7,239 nt of DNA from Paramuribaculum sp. GTDB lineage: Bacteria > Bacteroidota > Bacteroidia > Bacteroidales > Muribaculaceae. The notes below the pieces were generated by a model, which was not told the DNA's origin, ran no database searches, and worked only from the letters and a program-made list of their open reading frames with translations. Shown here one piece after another: positions 1 through 6,074 of the stretch (positions are counted from its first letter, which is position 1; each line of letters starts with the position of its first letter). Both the position numbers and the translations under genes were made by a program. The DNA is taken from assembly GCA_029058705.1 (NCBI GenBank), contig JAIDXA010000204.1, positions 1 to 7,239 on the forward strand, read 5' to 3'.

Positions 1-1329
1 CGCCCCCATCGTGTAATTGTCAGTGTGGGGGCTCAGATCCCGAACCACCTCGCCATGAAGCTCTATCGCAATAATGTCTCGGTTCTTGGAACTTCGCCAG
101 TCTCCATTGACCGTGCGGAAAACCGCCATAAATTCTCGGCAATGCTCGATCAGCTCGGCATTGACCAGCCAAGATGGAAGGAGCTTACCACAACCGATGA
201 GATTGACAGTTTTGTCCGTGAAGTCGGATTCCCGGTGCTGATCCGTCCGAGCTATGTGCTTTCAGGCGCGGCGATGAATGTCTGCTACGATTATGAACAG
301 ATGCACCGTTTCCTCGGGGCGGCCGCAAAGGTTTCGAAAGAATTTCCGGTAGTCGTTACTGAATTCCTCCAGAATGCCAAGGAGATCGAATTTGACGCTG
401 TTGCCAGAAACGGACGTATTGTCGAATACGCCATTTCGGAACATGTCGAATTTGCAGGTGTTCACTCTGGCGACGCGACTCTTGTGTTCCCCGCTCAGAA
501 AATCTACATGGCCACTGCCCGCCGCATCAAACGGATCTCGGCTCGCATTGCCCGCGAGTTGAATATTTCCGGACCGTTCAACATCCAGTATCTTGCAAAG
601 GACAACGATGTGAAGGTGATCGAATGCAACCTGCGTGCATCGCGTTCATTCCCGTTTGTCAGCAAGGTGCTGAAAAAGAATTTTATCGCGACGGCAACCC
701 GCATTATGCTTGGAGAGAATGTCGAAAGCGTCGACACCTCGACATTCGATATCGACTATATCGGAGTGAAGGCCTCGCAGTTCAGTTTCGGACGTCTTCA
801 CAAGGCTGACCCCGTTCTCGGAGTCGACATGTCGTCGACCGGTGAAGTGGGCTGCATCGGCAATGATTTCGACGAGGCGTTGCTGACAGCGATGCTTGCC
901 GTCGGTCATACTGCTCCTAAAAAGGGGGTTCTCGTAAGTTCCGGCGATGTACGGGGAAAGGTAGACATGCTCGAAGCGTGCCGGATGCTTGATGAAGGAG
1001 GCCTGCCGATCTATGCGACAGAGGGCACCGCTCGTTTCCTGAATGAAAACGGCATTGACGCAAAGGTTGCCGGATGGCCCGACGAGGAGGGTTGTGCAAC
1101 CAACGTTATGGATCTGATCGCCAACCACGAGATTGATCTGATTATCAATATACCGAAGAACCATACCAAGCGCGAGCTGACCAACGGTTACCGCATACGC
1201 CGTGGGGCTGTTGACCACAACATTCCTCTGCTGACAAATGCGCGTCTGGCTTCGGCTTTTGTCAAGGCGTTCCTGTCGAAACCGATTGAAGAGATCAGCA
1301 TCACACCCTGGCAGAACTACGGAAAATAA
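1..1329 (+). CDS. carB: Carbamoyl-phosphate synthase large subunit, 3' part (5' end outside window)
   Basis: The reading frame is open from base 1, so this is the last 442 residues of a protein usually about 1,070 long. CarB makes carbamoyl phosphate from bicarbonate, ATP and glutamine-derived ammonia, for pyrimidine and arginine synthesis. The visible part covers most of the second ATP-grasp half (carbamate phosphorylation): IRPSYVLSGAAM at residues 81-92, the AGVHSGD segment, and VIECNLRASRSFPFVSK from residue 206, whose E208 and N210 are the expected Mg/ATP ligands. STGE lies at 279-282. From about residue 307 to the end is the MGS-like allosteric domain. The wording of this half (SRSFPFVSK, SQFSFGRL, INIPKNHTK, RIRRGAVD) resembles animal CAD/CPS1 more than E. 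coli CarB. The gene ends TAA, 6 nt before the nitroreductase. carA would be expected upstream but is not visible. Identification is secure; the effector is not known. Confidence 0.96.
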   Translation, partial: RPHRVIVSVGAQIPNHLAMKLYRNNVSVLGTSPVSIDRAENRHKFSAMLDQLGIDQPRWKELTTTDEIDSFVREVGFPVLIRPSYVLSGAAMNVCYDYEQMHRFLGAAAKVSKEFPVVVTEFLQNAKEIEFDAVARNGRIVEYAISEHVEFAGVHSGDATLVFPAQKIYMATARRIKRISARIARELNISGPFNIQYLAKDNDVKVIECNLRASRSFPFVSKVLKKNFIATATRIMLGENVESVDTSTFDIDYIGVKASQFSFGRLHKADPVLGVDMSSTGEVGCIGNDFDEALLTAMLAVGHTAPKKGVLVSSGDVRGKVDMLEACRMLDEGGLPIYATEGTARFLNENGIDAKVAGWPDEEGCATNVMDLIANHEIDLIINIPKNHTKRELTNGYRIRRGAVDHNIPLLTNARLASAFVKAFLSKPIEEISITPWQNYGK

Positions 1330-1335
1330 CAGACA

Positions 1336-1875
1336 ATGGAAAGTTTTCATCAACTGGCGGTCAACCGCCACAGCATCCGTCGATATACGGATGAGCCGAT
1401 AAACGCCGACGAAGTCAAGCTCATTCTCGAAGCCGCCCTGCTGGCGCCGACCTCGAAAAGCAGCCGTTCGTGGCAATTTGTCTGTGTCGACGACCCCGAC
1501 ATGCTCAAGCGTCTTGCCGAATGCAAGCCTGCGGGCGCCGCTCCTGTCGAACGTTGCAAGCTTGCGATTGTTGTGGCCGGAAATCCTGAGCTGAGCGATC
1601 CCTGGGTTGAGGATGCGTCCATCGCAGCCGCATACATGCAGCTACAGGCCGAGGATCTCGGTCTTGGTTCCTGCTGGATTCAGGTGCGCGGACGGTTTAC
1701 GGCCGATGGCATTCCCTCGGAAGAATATGTTCAGGAACAGCTCGGAATGCCCGGCGAACTACCGGTTGTCTGCATAATGACATTTGGACATAAAGCCGAA
1801 CAGCGGCGTCCGGTGGACACATCCAAGCTTCTTTGGGAGCGTGTCCACATCGGACAGTGGAGCGAACGGGAATGA
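1336..1875 (+). CDS. Nitroreductase family protein (FMN-dependent oxidoreductase)
   Basis: A 179-residue protein of the nitroreductase fold, normally an FMN-binding homodimer that uses NAD(P)H to reduce nitro compounds, quinones or flavins. The N-terminal RHSIRRY (residues 11-17) is the usual FMN-phosphate-binding arginine segment. APTSKSSRSWQF (37-48) matches the family APS/T...PW.F block, and GLGSCWIQ followed later by FGHKAEQRRP is the typical C-terminal half. No signal peptide, membrane segment or ferredoxin domain is seen. It is slightly shorter than the common 200-220 residues but has both ends of the fold. The ATG lies 6 nt after the carB stop, and the TGA overlaps the next ATG, so translation is probably coupled to both neighbours. 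The physiological substrate cannot be read from the sequence. Confidence 0.93.
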   Translation: MESFHQLAVNRHSIRRYTDEPINADEVKLILEAALLAPTSKSSRSWQFVCVDDPDMLKRLAECKPAGAAPVERCKLAIVVAGNPELSDPWVEDASIAAAYMQLQAEDLGLGSCWIQVRGRFTADGIPSEEYVQEQLGMPGELPVVCIMTFGHKAEQRRPVDTSKLLWERVHIGQWSERE

Positions 1876-2669
1876 TGAAACAACCGTTGCGAACAACGAT
1901 CATAGGGTCGGGGAATGTGGCTTCTGCCATTGCCCCGGCCCTTGAACGCTCCGGCAGCATAACTGTCGAGACTGTCTTCAGTCCGACACCGGAGCATGCC
2001 GCCGCACTTGCATCCAGGCTGGATTCTGCGGTAGCTGTCAGTGATTCCGCTGCGATTCCCAAAGATAGCGAACTCTATCTTCTGTCGGTCAAGGACGATG
2101 CGATAAAAGAGCTTGCCCGGAGGCTTGAACCGGTTGAGTCTGCCCTTTGGCTTCACACTTCAGGCGGAGTCGAGGCTTCGGCGTTGATGCCTCTTTCGCC
2201 ACGCTATGGCGTTTTTTATCCGTTGCAGACATTTTCCAAGGGCGTGGATGTGGCTATGGAAGAGGTGCCGTTTTTCATTGAAACCTCTATGGCTGATGAT
2301 CTGACGCTTGTCGAGGAGATGGCCCGGAACGTGAGCCCTAAAGTCTATCACGCTGACGGGAAGATGCGTGCCCGTATGCATGCCGCCGCCGTTTTTGCCT
2401 GCAATTTCACCAACCATCTTTGGGCTGTAGCCGACGATATTCTGCGGCGGGAAACCGGGACAGACCTGTCGGTCCTTTATCCGTTGCTTGAGGAAACGCT
2501 GCGCAAGGCGATGAAGATGCGTCCGGCCGAAGCGCAGACTGGCCCGGCGGTCAGAGGTGATCGCGGAGTGATTGAGCGACATGCGGCCATGCTTGCCGAC
2601 GATGAAGCTACGCTCTACCGAATTCTGTCGGAGCACATAATTGACTATACAAAGAAAAACCAGAAATAA
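1872..2669 (+). CDS. DUF2520 / Rossmann-like NAD(P)-binding protein
   Basis: A 265-residue cytosolic protein. The N-terminus TTIIGSGNVASAIA (residues 8-21) has the GxGNVA glycine-rich loop of a Rossmann NAD(P)-binding domain. The middle holds YGVFYPLQTFSKG, and the helical second half holds AAVFACNFTNHLW and QTGPAVRGDRGVIERH. All are hallmarks of the Rossmann-like plus DUF2520 pair, related in layout to pyrroline-5-carboxylate reductase and 6-phosphogluconate dehydrogenase-like enzymes. No reaction is established for the family that I can name. The start is the ATG of an ATGA overlap with the nitroreductase stop; a second ATG follows immediately at 1875, so residue 1 or 2 could be the true start. 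An upstream in-frame TTG at 1833 lies inside the nitroreductase and is unlikely. A 1-nt gap separates it from the downstream phosphatase gene, which supports an operon. Confidence 0.9.
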   Translation: MMKQPLRTTIIGSGNVASAIAPALERSGSITVETVFSPTPEHAAALASRLDSAVAVSDSAAIPKDSELYLLSVKDDAIKELARRLEPVESALWLHTSGGVEASALMPLSPRYGVFYPLQTFSKGVDVAMEEVPFFIETSMADDLTLVEEMARNVSPKVYHADGKMRARMHAAAVFACNFTNHLWAVADDILRRETGTDLSVLYPLLEETLRKAMKMRPAEAQTGPAVRGDRGVIERHAAMLADDEATLYRILSEHIIDYTKKNQK

Positions 2670-2670
2670 A

Positions 2671-3198
2671 ATGAGCCGGATCGCTTACGACCTGATGAAA
2701 ATCAAAGGGATCGCCTTTGACGTCGATGGTGTTCTGTCGCCTTCGACAATTCCGACCTCGCCTGAGGGAGAACCCCTGCGAATGGTAAATATAAAAGACG
2801 GCTATGCTCTGCAGCTTGCCGCCCGCACAACAGATCTGCGGCTCGCCATAATCACCGGCGGCCGCAGCAGGGGCGTCGATGTCCGTTACCGCGGACTGGG
2901 TCTGACAGACGTGTTCATGGGCGTAGCCGACAAGATAAATGTTCTTGAGAAATGGATGGCCGACAACGGGCTCGCTCCGGAGGAGGTTGCGTTTGTGGGC
3001 GATGATATCCCCGATTACCTGCCGATGAAGCGGGTCGGGCTTGGAGTTGCTCCAGCCGATGCCTGTGTCGACATCAAGGAGATCGCCACCTATATTTCGC
3101 CTGTGGCCGGAGGTTATGGTGTGGCACGCGATCTGCTTGAGCAGATTCTTCGTGCGCGGGGTGAATGGATGGCCGACATGAAGGCATTCGGATGGTGA
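2671..3198 (+). CDS. kdsC: KdsC-like HAD phosphatase (3-deoxy-D-manno-octulosonate 8-phosphate phosphatase)
   Basis: A 175-residue HAD-superfamily phosphatase of the capless, tetrameric KdsC (C0) type. Motif I is FDVDGVL with nucleophile D17 and acid/base D19. Motif II is IITGGRS with T62. The motif III lysine is K88 in ADKINVL. Motif IV is VGDDIPD with D111 and D112. The GGYGVARDLLEQIL tail is typical of KdsC, where the C-terminus closes the neighbouring active site. KdsC removes phosphate from Kdo-8-phosphate in LPS inner-core synthesis. The length fits the family (about 170-190). The ATG at 2671 gives the family N-terminus (YDLMKIKGIAFDVDGVL); an upstream TTG at 2641 would overlap DUF2520. 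Canonical KdsC often reads TGR where this has TGGR, so a related sugar phosphatase (for example a KdnC type) is possible. No kdsA, kdsB or kdsD is in the window. Confidence 0.88.
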   Translation: MSRIAYDLMKIKGIAFDVDGVLSPSTIPTSPEGEPLRMVNIKDGYALQLAARTTDLRLAIITGGRSRGVDVRYRGLGLTDVFMGVADKINVLEKWMADNGLAPEEVAFVGDDIPDYLPMKRVGLGVAPADACVDIKEIATYISPVAGGYGVARDLLEQILRARGEWMADMKAFGW

Positions 3199-3234
3199 GT
3201 CACGGATAATCGAATTTTGCAAATCGGAAATCAT

Positions 3235-3828
3235 ATGGAAAAAAATCCGTTGAGAAATATAGACCGCTTCAAAGTTGTTCTGGCAAGTGCGTCGCCACGC
3301 CGCAGGGAGCTTCTTTCCATGCTCGGCGTCAGTTTCGAGGTGAAGCCGTTGGGTGATGTGGACGAGTCGTTCCCGGACGACCTCCCTCCACGGGATGTGG
3401 CTCTTTATATATCGCGCAATAAGTCGATGGCGGCAAAGAGTCTTATCAGCGGTAATGAGCTTGTTATAACGGCCGATACTGTTGTTATCGTCAACGGGAA
3501 GGTTCTCGGGAAGCCGTCAGGGCCGGAAGAGGCGCGTCAGATGCTTGCGGAATTGTCGGGGAAAAGCCACACGGTTGTGACCGGCATATCTGTCTGTACC
3601 GCCGACAGGCAGGAGACGGCTGCCGCATTCACAGACGTGACGTTTGCTCCGCTCTCGGACGATGAGATAGATTTTTATGTCGAACGCTACAGGCCGTTTG
3701 ACAAAGCGGGTGCATACGGGATTCAGGAATGGATCGGGTGTATCGGTGTCAGAAGCATCGAAGGTAGCTTTTATAATGTCATGGGTCTTCCGCTTCATCT
3801 TCTGTACACACTTTTGCGCCGCTTCTGA
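3235..3828 (+). CDS. maf: Maf-like nucleoside triphosphate pyrophosphatase (dTTP/UTPase, YhdE type)
   Basis: A 197-residue Maf/ITPase-fold protein that hydrolyses non-canonical or surplus nucleoside triphosphates to monophosphate and pyrophosphate. The N-terminal LASASPRRREL (residues 16-26) is the substrate-binding S-x-R-R block. TADTVV with D81 is the metal-binding catalytic segment. GKPSGPEEARQML and SGKSHTVVTG follow, then DKAGAYGIQ (156-164), which is characteristic of the YhdE-type dTTP/UTP pyrophosphatases rather than the YceF m7GTP type. The ATG at 3235 is preferred over a TTG at 3217 because the family begins shortly before the LASASPRR block. It follows the phosphatase gene by 36 nt. 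The last 50 bases, encoding the usual GLPLHLLYTLL C-terminus, overlap the end of kup on the other strand. Confidence 0.94.
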   Translation: MEKNPLRNIDRFKVVLASASPRRRELLSMLGVSFEVKPLGDVDESFPDDLPPRDVALYISRNKSMAAKSLISGNELVITADTVVIVNGKVLGKPSGPEEARQMLAELSGKSHTVVTGISVCTADRQETAAAFTDVTFAPLSDDEIDFYVERYRPFDKAGAYGIQEWIGCIGVRSIEGSFYNVMGLPLHLLYTLLRRF

Positions 3829-5785
3829 TGATTCTTTCCGACAAGGTCGTATTGATGATCAGTGGAACGGTCTCGCACGTGACAAGGCTTGTGTCGAGGC
3901 CATAGGCTTCCTGCTCCGTTATTCCCAGATGACGCAGCCGGTCGTGCATTCTCATCAAGACAGTGTCGCCATGCCGGCAAAGACTTGAAGGAGAAAATTT
4001 GCGGCGTATCGCGATAAAACGGAAGTCACCGGCTATTCCGTGGGCGCGGAGCGACGGGAAGCTGCTTGTGAGGACAAGTTTGTTCTCAGCAACGAGATCT
4101 TCGACAATCTGGCGCAGAAAGAGACTTATTCTGGGTTCGATGCGGAAGCCAAGCCGCATGGTGACTGCGAAAATGGTTTCAGGTTCGATGATTTCAACGT
4201 CATATTCGAGCGTATTCGGTTCGTTGTCAGTTTCAACGTGGATAAACCAATAGTGGTCGGCGCGTTTTGGCTGTTTGTTGACGATCGAGTAGACCACTTT
4301 GCTCTCTAAAAGATGCGGATTGTCTGACCTGCTGAAAAATACCAGATTGGAAGCCGTTTTCGGAATTTCACTATCGGCTTTTATCGCTTTTATCAAAGGT
4401 GTCCGTTCGTTCAGGTCACAATAGTCGATGAACCGGTTCCTGACTTCGGAAGAGCGGCGCCAGACAATCATGACAGCGGTGACCACACCGGCTATCAGAA
4501 GGGTGAACCATCCGCCGTGGACAAACTTGAACATGTTTGCGATAAAAAACAGACCTTCGAGAGTCGCAAACGCGGCCAGAAACACCGCACAGGCAATTTT
4601 CCCGACGCCACGCGAGCGGAGCCATACACACAGAAGCATTGTCGTCATCAGCATTGTGACTGTGATGGCCAGACCATAGGCGGCCTCCATCTTTCCGGAG
4701 TCCTGAAAGAGAACGACTGTTATCAGACATCCGGTCAGCAGGATCCAGTTGACGGCAGGAATATACAGCTGACCTTTTTCCTTTGACGGATATTTTATTT
4801 TCAGACGTGGCCAGAAGCCGAGGTTGATTGCTTCGGAAAAAATAGTGAATGACCCGCTTAGCAGAGCCTGACTCGCAATTATGGCAGCCCCGGTGGAGAA
4901 GAATATGCCCGGGACTGTCCACCACGCCGGCATGATGCTGAAGAATGGATTGATGCCTGAAGCCGAATGATTTGCTATCAGCCATGCACCCTGTCCGAGG
5001 TAGTTGGTTATCAGCATCGCCTTGACGAAAATCCAGCTGATTTCGATGTTGCGTTTCCCACAGTGTCCGAGGTCGGAATAGAGGGCTTCTGCGCCTGTGG
5101 TGCAGAGAAAGACAGCCCCAAGTATAAGAAACCATTCGGGGAAATGGATCAGCAGTTTTATTGCCGACCAAGGATTGAACGCGTTAAGAATTGCCGGTGC
5201 CACCGGAATTCTGAATGCACCGAGAATTCCCAGCATAAGAAACCATGCAAGCATGAATGGTCCGAAAAACCGTCCTATCCTGCCTGTCCCCGCCTGTTGA
5301 AGTATGAAGATAAGGCATATGATCACTATTACGATCGGAACAACCGGGACATCAGCGACGACACTCCGCAGGCCTTCTACCGCTGAGGTGACTGTGATCG
5401 CCGGTGTGATGACCCCGTCGGCAATCAGTGCCGAAGCACCGATGGCGGCTATTGTGTAGAGCCATTTTGCCGGCAGATTCTTAAGCAGGGCAAACAGGGC
5501 GAGGATGCCTCCTTCGCCACGGTTGTCGGCGCGCAGGGCCAGAATCACGTATTTTAGCGTTGTCTGGAGCGTGAGAGTCCATATGACGCACGAAACGGCG
5601 CCGATAATATAGTCTTGATCATATCCGGGATTGATGGCCGTTATGGCTTTCATGACATATAGTGGAGACGTTCCTATGTCACCGTAGACAATGCCTATGG
5701 TGACGAGCAGCCCCGCCAGAGTTATCCGTTTAAGCTGTGATGTCTGTCCAATCGGTTTTGTTTCGTTCATGCTACTATAACGCAT
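3779..5785 (-). CDS. kup: Potassium uptake protein, KUP/HAK/KT family
   Basis: A 668-residue inner-membrane permease; the family is about 620-680. It takes up K+, probably with protons. GDIGTSPLY at residues 35-43, in the first membrane helix, is the KUP signature. The next ~420 residues hold about 12 hydrophobic helices, with DNRGEGGILALFALL and GVITPAITVTSAVEGL as further family blocks. From about residue 455 to the end is the soluble cytoplasmic domain, including HYWFIHVETDNEP and GFRIEPRISLFLRQI. The tail is very acidic (EDEAEDP). The ATG at 5785 gives MRYSSMNETK; a second ATG at 5770 (MNETK) is equally plausible, and neither has a Shine-Dalgarno sequence. The stop lies inside maf, so the coding regions overlap by 50 bp. 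I found no clear promoter or K+-sensing riboswitch upstream. Confidence 0.96.
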   Translation of the reverse strand: MRYSSMNETKPIGQTSQLKRITLAGLLVTIGIVYGDIGTSPLYVMKAITAINPGYDQDYIIGAVSCVIWTLTLQTTLKYVILALRADNRGEGGILALFALLKNLPAKWLYTIAAIGASALIADGVITPAITVTSAVEGLRSVVADVPVVPIVIVIICLIFILQQAGTGRIGRFFGPFMLAWFLMLGILGAFRIPVAPAILNAFNPWSAIKLLIHFPEWFLILGAVFLCTTGAEALYSDLGHCGKRNIEISWIFVKAMLITNYLGQGAWLIANHSASGINPFFSIMPAWWTVPGIFFSTGAAIIASQALLSGSFTIFSEAINLGFWPRLKIKYPSKEKGQLYIPAVNWILLTGCLITVVLFQDSGKMEAAYGLAITVTMLMTTMLLCVWLRSRGVGKIACAVFLAAFATLEGLFFIANMFKFVHGGWFTLLIAGVVTAVMIVWRRSSEVRNRFIDYCDLNERTPLIKAIKADSEIPKTASNLVFFSRSDNPHLLESKVVYSIVNKQPKRADHYWFIHVETDNEPNTLEYDVEIIEPETIFAVTMRLGFRIEPRISLFLRQIVEDLVAENKLVLTSSFPSLRAHGIAGDFRFIAIRRKFSPSSLCRHGDTVLMRMHDRLRHLGITEQEAYGLDTSLVTCETVPLIINTTLSERIIRSGAKVCTEDEAEDP

Positions 5786-5908
5786 CTATGGATAAAAGTG
5801 TTAAAGAAAACCTTGATTCTTGCCGATTGTGATGTCTTTGCCTATGAATGGCTTTGCGTTCGGATGTTTATGGGTTGAGGCTCCGCTCTCTCCGGGTGGC
5901 TGAAAAAG

Positions 5909-5939
5909 TTGCAGATTTTAAACGAAATGTCTATATTTG
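5909..5939 (+). promoter_or_regulatory. Bacteroidetes-type -33/-7 promoter upstream of the GH16 gene
   Basis: TATATTTG at 5932-5939 fits the Bacteroidetes -7 consensus TAnnTTTG at every fixed position. A TTG at 5909-5911 lies 20 bp upstream, the normal spacing to the -33 element (TTTG; here GTTG). Transcription would start near 5945 and leave a leader of roughly 130 nt before the GH16 start at 6075. This is the only full TAnnTTTG match I found on either strand of the divergent region. Confidence 0.55.
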
Positions 5940-5974
5940 CCGGAAATATATGTATAATAACCTTAAAGCTGTTC

Positions 5975-6037
5975 ATGTCCATGAAGAAACGTATCGCCAT
6001 TGGATCGATGTCCGGTTTTGGCTGTCGGTTTTTTTGA
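5975..6037 (+). CDS. Possible 20-codon upstream ORF in the GH16 leader
   Basis: A short frame within the presumed transcript leader of the GH16 gene. It begins ATG TCC ATG AAG AAA CGT and ends TGA, and reads MSMKKRIAIGSMSGF followed by GCRFF. It has a basic MKKR start and shares the MKK...MSG pattern with the signal peptide of the GH16 protein just downstream. It could be a translated leader, a decayed duplicate of a signal-peptide start, or chance. No family is recognised, and it is too short for codon statistics. Confidence 0.18.
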   Translation: MSMKKRIAIGSMSGFGCRFF

Positions 6038-6074
6038 CTTGAAAAGCTTGTTGAACCAATCAAAACAATTGTTT

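Noticed and set aside
646..1476. 276-codon open frame on the - strand opposite carB
   Set aside because: It is antisense to the strongly conserved carB and runs into the nitroreductase gene. Its translation has no recognisable domain and looks like a shadow of GC-rich codon use.
3212..3219. GAATTTTG, a near match to the -7 promoter element before maf
   Set aside because: One fixed position mismatches and no convincing -33 element lies about 20 bp upstream. The tight gene order argues for read-through.
4416..5171. 251-codon frame on the - strand in another frame within kup
   Set aside because: It lies wholly inside kup. The translation is rich in Arg, His and Cys without domain features, as expected for a shifted frame of a membrane protein gene.
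5952..5957. TATAAT in the GH16 leader
   Set aside because: It looks like an E. coli-type -10 box, but Bacteroidetes use a different housekeeping consensus and no matching -35 is present.
5786..6074. tRNA, riboswitch or second divergent promoter for kup in the intergenic region
   Set aside because: I found no tRNA-like folds, no recognisable riboswitch core, and no CAAAnnTA (the - strand -7 element) in a useful position.
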